Origin: Mycteria americana
Taxonomy: Eukaryota; Chordata; Aves; Ciconiiformes; Ciconiidae
Length of the DNA stretch: 64,000 nucleotides
Assembly: GCF_035582795.1 (NCBI RefSeq)
Contig: NC_134368.1
Span: 12,754,001-12,818,000, forward strand
Direction of reading: 5' to 3'
Shown here: positions 45,092 through 59,500 of the stretch, one piece after another
Numbering within the stretch: position 1 is the stretch's first letter
Layout of the letters: the number at the start of each line of letters is the position of its first letter
The notes under the pieces: generated by a model
Databases searched by the model: none
Seen by the model: the letters and a program-made list of their open reading frames with translations, nothing else
Told to the model about the DNA's origin: nothing
Made by a program: the position numbers and the translations under genes

Positions 45092-45270
45092 TTTAGCTAA
45101 CAATGGCATCCACACTGAATCTGAAGGAAGCCACTGGCAACCAAAGTTCATGGGATACTTTGCTACCAGATTTCCCTAAAGGACCGCTTTGCAAATATCG
45201 TAAGAAAGCTTCCTTCAACTGGAAGGAGATGGCAGTGTTCCTAGATGGCGAAGATATCATCCAGCTTAAG
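45092..45270 (+). CDS. ACOX3: ACOX3 exon 2, start codon exon (residues 1-56)
   Basis: Acceptor TTTGGTGCAG ends at 45091, or GTTTAG at 45096. ATG at 45103 in AACAATGG is a good Kozak context. It reads [12 protein letters not shown], then [20 protein letters not shown] and [12 protein letters not shown], matching human MAST...LLPEFPRGPLDAYR. Donor GTAAAC follows AAG at 45268-45270. The coding part is 45103-45270. Confidence 0.93.
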
Positions 45271-48200
45271 GTAAACTTTGGAAGAATTGTAAATGTGTTT
45301 TAATTTTGGAGATACCTTATCAGTAGAAGCAAGTATGTGATTTTCAAAGGGAGACTATTTACTTTAATAATACTCTGTAGATATGGAGCATGAATAAACT
45401 GGTTTTGCACATCCGATTTTCAGAACAGAACTGAACTTTTAAGCAACCTACTTTGCTGTCTCATAAGGCTCATTTCATTACTGAACATCAGTACAGGGGA
45501 CACCAGCAGGTGCTACATTACAGAACTTCATTTCAAACTGAGAACTATATTCTACCATATTTCTTTACTGTACTGTTTGTATTAAATCGTATATGCCATG
45601 GTTTTACAATGCACTTAAGATGAGCTAAGTTCATGCCACTGTCATAGTATTTCTGTCTTCCTTTGACCTGACATAATTTCCTATGATCTTCTGTGCTTGC
45701 ATTAATGCTTATGTGGCACTGCAGTTGGACAAATTAGCATGCCTACCTCGCTGAAAGCTAACCCTACCAAAAAAAGAGATTAATTGCAGCGCAAGAGATG
45801 GTGTGGGAATGCATGATTTGGAGATGGAGGAGGAGAAAGAACTGGCTTTTTTGAAGCTGGTATAGATTTACATGGAATTAAGCTAATCTTAGGAGGTAGG
45901 TCAGTGAAATCAAAAATGCCTTGTTCTGCATCTGATCGATACGCTTAAGAGCATGGAAAAAACACAAGTGCTCTGTGTCTGAAGGAGTTTCAAAGCTGTA
46001 TGGGCAAATAGTGTTCATACAGAGAGAGGGAATGACCCTACCTTTCAAAGAAAAGCACAGGAAATCTTCTGGTTTTCTTCCTTCTTACTGCATCATTCTC
46101 TTCAGAGGGGAGGAAAGGACTTTAAAAACCTTTTTAAAAGATTTTGCCGAAGGCACTGCATTTTTTTTTTCTAAATTACATGACAGACAATTAAGAAGAT
46201 GTGGATATCTTGAAGACACAGAGATCTGATGTAAAAAAAATGCCATAGTATGTAATCTAACGAAAAAAAATCCAAATTAAAACATTAAAAGATGCACATC
46301 CCATTATCGAATGGCTGCATATGATGATTCCATTAAATGGAGTACATTTCTACTTTCATCTGGGAACAGAGCAGTTGTGGTAGCTTAATGGCTTTACCAT
46401 TATGGCATATTTGTAGCAGAGTGTAACCCCTGGAGTTTTACCTTTATCCTCAGATTGAGGGCCATTGCCCTTTAGATCCTGCCATCGGCTTCATATAGTA
46501 AAATAATGAAGCTGCTATAAAAAGCAAGTTTTACCAAACTGTTCTCTTACATTCAGAGTGAATCAGTCCCACACTTACTACTTCATGACAAAGGAGCCTT
46601 CATAAAATTTATCTGCCTGAACTGTATATACAATGACAGACTATTTTTTAATTCTCTGGAGTTTTGGTTTTATAAATTTACATCTTCTATCAAACGATTG
46701 TAGTTTGAGGCCTAGTATTAACCAAGAATAACATTAACTTGTTTTGTTAATGCTTTTAGATAACATTCTCATGTCAGTTTTTTCCCCCTCAAGAACAGAA
46801 TCTTCTCTGCTCTGGAAAGTGATCCTCTCTTTGCACGTCATCCTGGAGAAGAGTTGTGCCGTGAGAAATATCAGGAGCTGACATTCCTGCGCTGTAAAAA
46901 ACTCTTCGAGTATGATTTTGTAACTCAGCAAGAGATCATAGAGAACCCATTAAAGATATTTAATATGGTGATCTTTATAGGAATGTACGATTGGTCTCCA
47001 TGTCTCCAGTATTTCTTACATTGTGGTGTAAGTACAGTTCAAAGGGTATAGTGGTGTATATTTGAATTTAAGTGTCTTGTAATACCATAATTCTGTTGCT
47101 TTCTGCCTATTTTATTAAAGCTATATCTTTTCCCAGTCCTTTGTTTTAAAAAATAGAATTCAGTTTAACTTTTAGAAGAATCAGAGAGCTGTGGGATGAA
47201 GTTAGTAGCTCTTTGTCATTAAGCCCTGTCTCCACTGGAATCCCACCTGGCAAGTAAAGGTGGAGCAGTATAGACAGAGCTACAGAAAGATATTTTGATG
47301 CCTACAGTTCCACCTTCTTTTGTCCACTCCTCTGCCTCCTCTCTAGGGCAGTAGCAGCCAAAGAACTTGGTTGTTGGGCCCTATTTGGTGGCTGTGTCTT
47401 TGCTACAGATACAGGTATCAGAAACTTCCTTGCCTAACCCTCAGTGTCTTGATTCAGGGCAGAATCCAGAAGGAATGGAAAACAGTGTAAAGTTTCTCAC
47501 TGACATTGATGGCGGGGATTCTGTTCATCAGTTGCTCCCTAGATGAGTCTCTCAGAAAGAATACTTGACATAGCTGGTCAAGAAATATTAGTTGAATTAA
47601 TTAATTAATTACTACTATTCACATGGCAGGGGACGGTCTGGGAATTATAGGGTTTTTTATGTGCATATCCATCTAGAAAAACTGAAGGTTAAAAACAGTG
47701 TTCTTGTCTGATCTTGAAGCAGCTACCTTCAGTTCCCTATCCATTTGCAGTAAAACAAACTAGAACAGTCTTAAAGTTTTACTTTGCTCAAGGGAACGTC
47801 AGTAAGAACAAGTGGAAAGTGAGCTCATTAAGCATTTTTAAGAGTTTGCAGTGAAGGCTTGGACAGGTTAGAGCTCTGAAAAGTTCAGTCGTCTGTAAAG
47901 GGGCCTTGACAAGATCAAATCCTGACTTACCTGGTCCAGCTATAGTCTAAGCAGTAGTTTACTGTGCAGCCTACTTTCCCTGGTCTCTTTAACAGCCATC
48001 ATTGTTACAAATTATTACGCATGTGCAATTTGTGCTTTCCATCACGGGGTCACTGATCTCATTCATAATTCTCTGTTTTTACAGGTATTTGCAGGTACAA
48101 TTTTGGGTGCTTCTAAGAGGTTTGCAGACTTTGTGAAACAAGTTTATAGCATGGAGGTAAATTTTTTTTTTATAACTTGTGAGAAACGGGCACCGTCAGA

Positions 48201-51200
48201 ACCGTGGCACTACCTGCACCTTTGTGTTATTTCTGATCTCTTTATGTACCTAGGTACTTCTAAATAGCAAAAGAAAAGACCAAGGAGCAGATTCAAGCAC
48301 TGAGCCCTGACTGTCTTCACTGCTAGCTATTACACCACTTCCTGGATCTGTTTTAGACTGTCCAAGTTAACATGCAGACAAAGTTTGGGGACTTCTCCCA
48401 AAAGGCAGTATAGATGACACTACACCAGTTTAGTCTCCGTCCACAGTCATTTAAGAGTATCCCAGCAAGTTTTGCACGCTTGAAGACTCCTACCTCCCGC
48501 ATCTACATCATACCCTGTGCAATACATACCCTTGCCATGATGCTATAAAAATTCCATTCTGATGCTATAAAATGGAAAATAATAATGTCTTAATGCCACA
48601 GAAACACCACATGGAGTCCCATGGAAACTTAGGACCAAGTACTCTGCAGAATAAGTGCAGCCTATCTGATATAGAAGGAGCCAATCCTAAACAATTTCTC
48701 CTGTCTATGCCATTTGGCCATGTGGGCAGCATTCACCGTCTGGCCTGACCCTCTTTGATTTTGCAAGATGTACATGCTGAGCACACCCAAACTGAGCTTC
48801 ATGCTTCTTTTGTTATTCTTCATCGCTGCTTATCTTTTTTTTTTGCCAACCATTCACCTTCCTTTCTTATTTAATTTTCTGAAATTGTGTGTTTATCTGT
48901 CTGCTCATAGACAACAATATACTGCTACGTAGTTCTGATTGGATACCCCATGCTGAAGATCAGGATGAATTCTTTTAATGACTCTCAGTCTAAGCAAAAG
49001 CCTTAGGATATGTATTTGTCAGAATAATTTTGCCTGAGGCTTTAGTTTTTTGGTTTGTTTTGTTTTTTTATTCTCACTTGCTTTTCAAATGTTTGTTACT
49101 GAAGAATATGTACTACAGGCCAAACCAGTCTAGGGTAAGGGGTTGCAGCATCCACTTTTCAGTATGGCTTCAAGCAGGCAGTGTTCCCAAATGCTGCTGA
49201 GAACCAACTGTATCCATACATTGATCTGATATAAAATTATCCCCTTCAATAATGTAGGCTATTTGCAATTTAAAAAAAAACAGCCTTGTTCTGTTTTTCC
49301 CCTAACTTTGGGAGTTCCCAGAACTCCTTGTAATGCAAGCAGACTTGCCGATTTTCACCACACAACAGTTCTTTCAACCCAGACAGCTGAAAATTTAGTC
49401 AGTGGATGTAATAATCTGTACCTGCCTGAATGAGTCAGCCATCAGCAAAGGAAAAAAATACCTGTTACTCTACTGCAGGCATGATGTCCTAGCCTTAGGG
49501 TTAGATTTGATTGGTTTCTTGCAATTGCAAGTTACTTTCCAACAGCTGAATTTGCAATCATTTGAAAATCTTACAGTTTTAATTGCTGTAATAAAGTGGT
49601 CTTGAACTGTGCCTTATATCTCCTTATTTAGATTTTTGGATGTTTTGCTCTGACTGAACTCAGCCATGGAACTAATACCAAAGGCATACGGACTACTGCC
49701 ACATTTGATCATAGCACTCAGGTTAGTCCTTAATGCACAGGAATAATGTTTGACACTTAAGCTCTGTTACTTACTAACAGGACAGAATGATTCAGGGATT
49801 TCTTTGATTAACAAGAAACCATCAAGTTCAACTCCAAATGTAAAAAAAACCCTCAAATATTTATATTATTATAAATATTTACAACAAAGCCAGCAATTTC
49901 TATTTTCTTTCTTTCTTTCTCTTCTGGTTCTGATATAAAATAAGGATAGCATCCTTCTCCTTTGTTGTCTCTCTTAAGGAATAGTTGGACAAGCGGATTA
50001 AATTGTCTTTTGTCTTTAAATATGAAGGCTTTATATACACAGATTAGGATTATTTCCTGAGGATTAGAAAAAGAAATACAAAAAAGAGATAACAAGACTA
50101 TCAAAGAGACCCAAAGAAGAAGACAATAAACTGCTTTTTCCATTAGGATAGTGCTTACTATTAATAAATTGTTTTCTGAAATCAACACTACTGCAGAAAT
50201 AAATTCATTGTCCTAACATTTTTTCAGTAAATGAATAGAACTCATTGTAGTTTTACATTAAGGGAGAAGAAATAGAAATTAAGAGATGAGGCTGATAGAA
50301 CTTTCTCTCTCTCTCTGTAATGTACATGCTTGGTTTGTGCCAAGTTGAATTTAAAATGTGTTATTTAATGTCCCAAGAAGGTAGGCTTATCATCTCGCCC
50401 GAAGATGATGCCATTTTATTGCACTGTAATATACAGAACTAGGTGCTATTACTGTCAACAACAATGTCACATCATAAAGTGGCTTGAGAAGAATGAGAAA
50501 TGAGAGTCACAGATTTGAAACAAGATTTTATATTCTTCAGTAGGACAACTGCATTTTTTCATATACAAGCAATTCAGTGAGCATTTATGCAACATGGATG
50601 ATCAAATCCCTTTCCAGGAAAAAAAACCCAAAAACCACAAAACCAAAACTTGTGAGATTGGCAGCATGAAAAGTTCCATTGAAATAAATTGAGTTTTAGG
50701 CTGGTGCACTGCAGTAAAAGTGACTGAAATGACTAAATCTTTGTTAAGATCATGAAGCTCTGAGTTCAGATTTCTTTTACATCCAGAAAGCACGCTATTT
50801 GGAATCTAAAAATCTGAATGCTGAAGCTATGTCTACATTTCAGGATGCATGTATTCTTCAGAATTCCCACTACTCATGGTCCTCCAGTTGTCCAAACTGG
50901 GAAGCATGCTGCCTTTCACACTGTCAACCAGGCTTCCTTTCCATACAAAACTGCGTAAGGAGGAGGTGGTCCCTGCATAGGTTTCAGCCCTCACAGCTGA
51001 AACAGCCCTCACAGTCCGTCACGTGGACTCATACATAGCTCAGCTTAACCTAAAATCCAGGAAATGCTTCTGAGTCCATCACTTTGCTTTACTTTTTTTA
51101 ACTGCTTAAGTGAGCAATTAAAGGCTGAATTTCAGGCTTTACAATGAAGTAATGAACTTTTTCAGCTCTAAATTTTTCCTAGCTACATGTATTCTCTCCA

Positions 51201-53517
51201 AAGTTGAACACAATAAGAGAGATCTCAGCTGTGGGAGTGGAGCACAGAATGAAACCCTGGCAATTAATAGATGTTTTCAAAGTGTTACTATGGTCATGCA
51301 AAAAAAAAAGAAAATAGCCGTGTGTTGATTTTTGGTTTATAAAATTTGCTCCTTTCTTTCCTGGCTACAGGAATTTATCATCAATACTCCTGACTTTGAA
51401 GCTGCAAAGTTCTGGGTTGGTAATATGGGGAAACATGCCACTCATGCAGTTGTGTACGCCCAGCTCTATACTCCTGATGGACAGTGCCAAGGATTACATT
51501 CCTTTATTGTACAGGTAGGGTACAAATATTGCTGATCTTTTTTTATTTTTGGGGGGAGTGGGTTTAAATTAAAGACTTTCTGTTATGCTGTTATCTGACC
51601 AGCAGATTCTTTAATTTATGCCTTCAACATTTATTGCAATTGTAACAAGTGTACTGTTTTTAAATGTTCACTGATTTTGTGATGGTTGTACAGCCAGTTT
51701 TATACTGTCAGTTTTCTGCAAAAAATTCTGAAAAATACAAAAGAGCTGAAACGCCTCCAGATTATCATCCTACCTATATAGTTAGGACCAACCTATGCTA
51801 TATGAAGTCCTGAAAGTCTTGGATGAGGCTTAGGATGATTTATGTCTGCCAATGCTGCAGGCTGATCTCCATGAAATCTGCAAGCTTCTACCACAGAGAT
51901 CAGTTTATAAGATTAAAGGCATCAGAAAATATGGCAATGCAGTAGAGAAGTTATGCATAGTAAAATGAACTAGTTGGAGACTGAACAGAATTTGTTACAA
52001 AATAGGGGAATATCTCAGAGCTCATTGTTACATAAAAGTTCCATTGATTCCTACTATATCTGTGTACACCTGAAGAAGGCTTCAATGCAGTCATCAGTGT
52101 AAAGGCATATTGAACACAGTGATGTAATTAGCATCATATTGCCAAAGTGATTTTCATTAAGGGATCTATGTCCTGAATGAGAGGATACGTAAGTACAAGT
52201 TATATCCAGGATTACGTGCTTGAAAAAAACAAAGAGCTTTCTTTAGCATTAATAACAGAATACAAGTTGGGAATGTTTTCACTGTTTGAAAAGTTCAGCC
52301 AATAACTTCTATTGTTCCACAACTGAAATAATGTTTCGTTCCACTTCTATGCAGATTCGAGATACTAAAACTCTCCTACCAATGCCAGGTGTGATGGTAG
52401 GCGACATAGGAAAGAAACTTGGGCAGAATGGGTTGGATAATGGGTAAGTCAATCCATTTGAAGGAGGAAGCATTCTACATTATATCACACTGTAGTGATG
52501 CAAATATTCTGTGTCAGTTCTGTCTTTACTTCTGAGATATTCACTAGTGGTTTTAAGTTGTTGGTATTTCTAAAAAAACCCCCAGATTGAAAAATCTTGA
52601 ATTTCAGTATTTTCTATCTGAATAACCATAGTCTTTCTGCTTCTCTCACTTTTTAGAATATGAAGTGACACTGATACTCTGTGAATATCCCCAAGCATTC
52701 TTGCAGTCATAGACTCTGCAACAATAATAATGAAAAGAAAACAATAATAATAAAAAAACCCTGAAAATCCATTAAGTTCTGAGTAAAGAACTTAATCAGC
52801 CTGTCCACCCATCTGGGTATATGCCCTTAATTATTTTACCTGTCAATTTCCAGCCCACAGGAAGGCTAATGGAGGTCCACAGACAAGGTTTATTGTTAGT
52901 AAAGATGTAAGATTAATGAGACCCAGAAGAGAAACTAGGTATCTTGTTTAAACCATGGGATTTCTGGACTAATCCTGTTCACTGCAGAAGAGAAGGAGAA
53001 GGTTAGTTATTTTTTTCTGTATTCTCTGTGTACAGTTGAAACAAAAAAGTACCTGGGCTCCCTTTCTGCCTTTCTGAGTCACGGACTTCAGTGGCCTTAC
53101 TGTGTCTCTGCTAACCAAAGGCATCAGATGGGGAGGAGAGACAGTGAGGAAATAGAGGTAGATTTCCGCATTAAAACAGCCATTATGTAAAAATTATGAT
53201 TTAAACTCCTGTGTTAGTTACATAGCTCTGTGTAAAGATAGAGACCTAAAATAGTAAGGGGGGGGTCATTTCTTTACGCCTCAGATTTACGTCTTTCTGT
53301 TGATTCAGTTCGTTATAGATACATGTATTGTCCTTCCTAACATGCCATGCCAGTAAACAAAGTATAGACATCTGTCGTGGTTTAACCCCAGTCGGCAACT
53401 AAGCCCCACACAGCTTCTCTCTCACCATCCCCCCTGGTGGGATGGGGGAGAGAATCTGAAGAGCAAAAGTAAGAAAACTCATGGGTTGAGATAAGAACAG
53501 TTTAATAATTGAAATAT

Positions 53518-53556
<39 letters not shown>

Positions 53557-56500
53557 TTGTAATGAAAAGCAAAACAACAAGAGAGAGCAAGAGGAACAAA
53601 ACACAGGAAAAACAAGTGATGCAACTGCTCACCACCTGCCGACTGATGCCCAGCCAGTCCCTGAGCAGCAATCGCTGCCCCCCGGCCAACTCCCCCCAGT
53701 TTCTATACTGAGCATGACATCATATGGTATGGAATAGCCCTTTGGCCAGTTTGGGTCAGCTGTCCTGGCTATGCTCCCTCCCAGCCTCTTGTGCACCTCC
53801 TTGTTGGCAGAGTATGGGAAGCTGAAAAGTCCTTGACTTAGTATAAACACTGCTTAGCAACAAGTAAAACATCAGTGTGTTATCGCAGTATTCTCATGCT
53901 AAATCCAAAACACAGCACTATACCAGCTACTAGGAAGAAAATTAACTCTGTCCCAGCCCAAACCAGGAAAACATCCTAAGGTATGCTGCTTTCAAATATA
54001 ATGGCTTTGACTGGCTTTCCAGAAGGTCGTAGGTCTTTTGTAGTTTGTTGTCTGTACCAGCCTCCTCCTGATGTCCCAAATAGCCTGTAGTGGCAAAAAT
54101 AGCACTGACTTTTATAATTATGTAGATCAGTCTCATTGATGCTCTGTTGCCTGAAGACATAGATGAAATAAAGAAAAAAAAAAACATACAGAAAGTGAAG
54201 TTTTATAGAGGAAAAATGTGAGAAAAGGCCTGGAAAAGAAGGGGATTTGGGTTTTGGTAGGTATTTTTGCGTGCATCTGCGTTACAAACTAGTAGCCACC
54301 AGATGGCACAGCAACATGGGCCTGAGTAATCGAAGTGTAATTCAGCTTCATATTTCTGTAGAAATGGTCAAATTCTGCTGTTCATTCTTAATTTGCAGCA
54401 TAGTTTTATATGCAACACAAGGAAGGAGAAGAGTGTGCTTGTCACATGACATCAAAATGCACATAATTTTAAAATCCATTTATCTTTTGATCTACTGGGA
54501 AAAAACAGAGCATTTCTTAAAATATCGATAATAACTGAATAATCTGAAATGATAATCCACATAATACACTGTAAATAAGAGATACCAATAACTTCTTATC
54601 TTAATGTCAGATGGAATCCCTTATCTTAGTTATGACATCACATGTCATTTAAAGCAATCATAGGGCATTCTAATATTTCTGTTTACTTTGCATATGCTGC
54701 TTTAAAAAAATATTATTTTCTGCTAACAGTAGTGCCTGAGGAGCCCCAGTTATGGATCTAGATCTCTTAAGTATGGATTAAGACAGTCCCTGCACTAGAA
54801 AGCTTAAGTCCAAGACAGCACCTGCAGATTAAGATAGAGGGATGAGGGAGCCCAAGTTTACCAATAGATACCCTTCATTCAGCTCAAAACTGTAGGAGCC
54901 TGTGTTCCTGATCTGCCTCAACTATTTTCTTTGGAGAGGTCTGAGGCTAGATGGCAACATTGCTCACAAGAAGTAGAGAACTAGTTTTCACTTTCCAAGC
55001 TTTCTGCTCACACTGAGCTGTCAAACATGTCAGGACTTGTACACATTGCTTCTGAGAGGTACATGAAGTCCTGGATGGGGACTGGAGAAGCAGTAGCTTC
55101 ATAGCTCTGCATTTGTTTGCAGAGAGGACAAGCTGTGCCACTCTAGAAGATGGACCCTTGGTTGCATTATCTGCAAAATGCCAAGATTCACGGGGAGACA
55201 TTTCATCCTGGGCCACCAGACACTGCCTTGTCAAGGTGTTCTGCTAAGCAGTTTAGTAATGTTATATCCTAGCTTATCCCAGAGAAAGCACAACCTGCAG
55301 TTCTTGTGCACTATAGGATCCTGTTGTATGTGGTGATGAGAAAACATTCCATTATGCTGTGACTACAAGTGTTAGTCTCTGCTGCATGCTTTGCCAGTTT
55401 TTTGAATGTATGTGTGAAGTCTGGTTCAACTACCATGGGCACTTAGTAAATCAGATCTATTTCCATGTAGTTACACTCAGGATAAATGGTCAGAGTGAAG
55501 ATCAGAGTCTGTCATCTCTGGCAGAGATGTCAGGTTTTGCTCCTGCACTTCAAGAAGTTTATGCTACTAATTTTCAATATGGGTATAGAGAGTTAAGCTC
55601 CTGAACATTTATGTAGGACATGGGGAAGAAATTCCAGAGCTTCCCTGGAAAATGCCATTGATTTATGCTATGTAAGAGAACAGAGTAGGTGATTGTAGTT
55701 GTCCCTTCTGGCTTTGGAAAACAATTAATCTCTTGGGTCATTTGGCTGAAGGCTGGTTTCCTGCTAACACAGAGTGTAATGTTTTCAGTAAGAGAAAGAA
55801 TTTCAGAAGTAATGTGGGAATTTTTGCAGTGTAAATCCAATTGACTAGCCTGCTCCTTCTAAGTCTGTCTTTCCAAATAATTCTCATAGCTTCATAATTG
55901 GAATGTCCAAAAATCACATGGGTTTTGCAAGGCTTTGTAACTTCAGCTACCCTGACAAAAAAGACAAAATCACTTTAGAATATTTTAAAATATTTTTCTT
56001 TCTCTCTGTCATTTACAACAATTTGTGTAATCAATACATAAATTGTTAAAAATAGAACTCAGTTTTTTCTTATGGAGAGTTTAGACTGGTTTTGTGGTTA
56101 CCAAAAAATAAATCAGACTGCCACCAGGGGATGCAAGTGCTTCAGTCTTTATTTTTATAATATAAAAATGTCCACCTGTTGCTAGTGCTCTGGCAGTCTT
56201 TGAAATGTGCTGTTCACTGAGGTCCCAAAATGGAAGTAGCTGAGGAAAAAAACAACCACTGAAAAAAACTCTGGGTATTTGGGATCCAGGGGCTTTTCAG
56301 TAAAATACATGGCAGGCATAAGAGGAGGGACATAAAGCAAGAGCTTGGGTAGGTGCTGATGTGCATTTCTGTTTCTTCCCTTTGGGTTCTTTTTTATTTT
56401 TGTCTACCCTGACTAGTGTAACATTACCAAAATTACCTGTTACTGCAGTGCACGTCAGTAAATGATTGCCACTGAATCGGTCGGTGGTGAACCGATTTCA

Positions 56501-59500
56501 TGTCCAGTTGTAACTAGCAGCAAATTGCTGCTTTCCTCACTCCAGAAATAGAAATGATGCCCAACTGAATCTGCATGGCGAAGAGTTTGAAAATCAGTTA
56601 TCTTTGAGTTCCTGAAGTGGTGTTTAACATGCCTGTCTTTGTAAAAGATGCTGTGAGCTCTTTCAGCTGTATTCACTGATAATGTGTATGCAGTTTCTTG
56701 AGCAGACAAAAGCTATAAGGGAAGAACTAGTGAAATGAAGCTATCAAAGATACAGCAAACCACTGCCAGACAGAAAGCTATTTATTTTAACTGAATTGTT
56801 TGTAGGAGAGAAGAGGATCTTTCTGGGGGAAGAAGAATTGTTAGCTGTATCTAATTATAATGATGGACTTTGGAAAACGGAAGTTTTTTATTAGCTGTTT
56901 AACAGCCTTTTATGTACAATTAAAATGTAATCAGTCTCCACACATACAACATGCTAAGACATTCAGCATGTTCTCTAGCAATCACTGAGGCCAGATTCAG
57001 TTTTCTGGATACTGAAAACAAAACAACACCCAAGAGGAAATGGGTAAAGGGAATTTATTGTGCAGAAAAGCTGTGAAAAAAATGGTGTAAAAGAATCCCT
57101 TCTGGAAAGAGATTGCAGGTTCTGAAAGCCCTCACTACAGTTCCTTGTATATTGGCAAAGATGGCATACATCACACAACGTCCAAGTCTTTACAGATGAC
57201 TTTTAAATGGTTAATTCATTTTTTTTTTTCTTTGTTACTATTTCAGTATCAGTGCCAATAATACATTAAGATTCTGCTACTGCTAGTTTAAGGGTAGAGG
57301 AAATGAAAGTCTAGTCCTTCAAAGGGTTTTTGTCTCCTAGTATTTATCCTCTTAACTCTTATATAGATTTTGCAATGGTTGCAGTTATTTCACTAGGAAG
57401 ATAGGAGCTGAAATACGTGGTTGAAGCCTAAATAGTCTTTGGAGCTTCAACTTACAATCTGAAGCAGTAGTTTGGTGAAGATAATTTCCATACTCAGCTT
57501 CTTTGGTTGTTTGCTTCTACTCCCACACTGCTTTTTTCTTTGCACTGGGACAAACATTTGTGTAGCTGTGTAAGGGACTCAGCTAGGGAACTGGAACTGC
57601 CTGAAGACTAATCTGACAAAAAAAACCCAAATTTGGCTGTCTTCAGCCAGATCATTTGTCAGGTCTGGTTCACTGCAGGGCCACAGAAGAGGCTGTTCCA
57701 GTACAGGGAAAGGGACAGTACAGAGATGTGAATAAGAAAGCAAGTGTAGAAATCGGTCCTGCTGCTCAAATAAACAAGCTTATGCTTGTTTAACGTTTTT
57801 ATTGTCCTGCAGCCTCTGACCAGAATCACAAACAATTGCAATAGTAATGAAGCAGCTATAAAACAAAATGTTAAAAATGCCTGTACCTTTACTTATATTG
57901 TCTGAATACGGTACCATCAATCCTTCAATCCTTATGAACAGTGCCACTTTCACACTTAAACCAAATATTTTGCAGGGCACATCTTGCATATTTGCAATTT
58001 AAGTCAAAACAGTGATTTTTGCAGTGGAATCATTGATATTTCCCTGTTTTGCCCTCTCCACTTAGTTTCTACAGTCAAGGTTAGACACTATATGGGACAT
58101 ACAGTGCTGTGCACATTGAGAAGATGTAGTCACATTGCTAAAGAGTGCTGCCTTATCCCCTCATTTTTGTCACTCACAAGGACCGCAAAACTGTGTAGCC
58201 ATAGCCAGTTCATTGCAATGCCTGTCACACTGACAGGCATTTGATGCTGCTAATGGGGAAAGGTAGATTCAGATCTGGTCACGCATTTGTTTTATCACCC
58301 ACAGAAATACAGCCTCGCATCTGCAGTGAACTTCAAACAACCTTTTTTCTTTCTTAGGAGAGCTCCACAAGCTCTGCTCTCCTGCAGCTTGACAGTTGCA
58401 GGAGTCTGCACATGCAGAACTTCCTTGCAAGACTGGCACTTAGACTATGAGAACTTTAGGGTGAGTGGGTCTTTGTGTGTCCATGAAACCCATTAAGATA
58501 GGATTAGGGAGGCCTATAAAATGGTGTGTTGTTTTACCATTGCTATTGAGCATTACTGTTGCAGAGCTGCATTCTTAGATTAGAGCATTGATTGTAGAAA
58601 CTAGAGCTAAAATATTGCCTTCCAGTTTTCCCCAGCTTCTCTGTAACTCTTCTCAACTCTAACCTTTCTGTGAATTTCAGTCTGGAGTATGTGGCTGTTT
58701 TCTTTCCTCTTGCAAGTTTTTCACCAAACCTCTGAAGTGTTATTCTTCCCAAGGTTTACTGTGTCCCATAAACAGCCGAGACCACTTGAGTCACAGCCTT
58801 CCAATACCATTCACCTGCTTTCTGTTTCTGGCTGGAAGGATTGAAGGAACTGTCACTGCACCATCTCTAACGTAGTCAATAACAAAAGCTGGCAGGAAAG
58901 GCATTTTACTGAGTCTGAAATTCACCAAAGCATGTTTGAGCTATTTGTACTATAGGTAACAGCTTATTAATTTAGTACTGGCAAAAGGACCTCATAGCTT
59001 TTCCAGCTGCTCCTTTTTTATCAGAATTACTGCACACCAGATGAATTACTATGGCATGATTTAAAGTCAGTAAGATTAACTTTGCTTGAAATGTTCCCTA
59101 AACTACTGGCCAAAGAACCCAAACAAGAATGCTACTATTGGAATCGCACTTCACTCTGCTTAGCTAATCTAGGTAGAAATCTATGTGATACAGATTTTTT
59201 TTTACCTGTGGGCTACATGATGCAAAATTGCACATTGCTATAGAGCCCTGTGATATATATTTAAAATGACAGCTATCTGTCTGTCTTGCTGAGAGGTCTT
59301 AATCTTAGTCACACTATTTTCTATGCAGAAGAGGCCCTAAGTAGGGTAGCTTTCAAACCTATGGTCTTGTCATCACCATCTGAAATTTAGCCATTTTCCA
59401 AACTTGCTAGTACATAGTATCCCCATGACTGTGTATACAGTTCCATTATTGTAAGATATTTCTTCAATTCTTTAAGGAGATTTTTCCCCTAAATGCGTTG

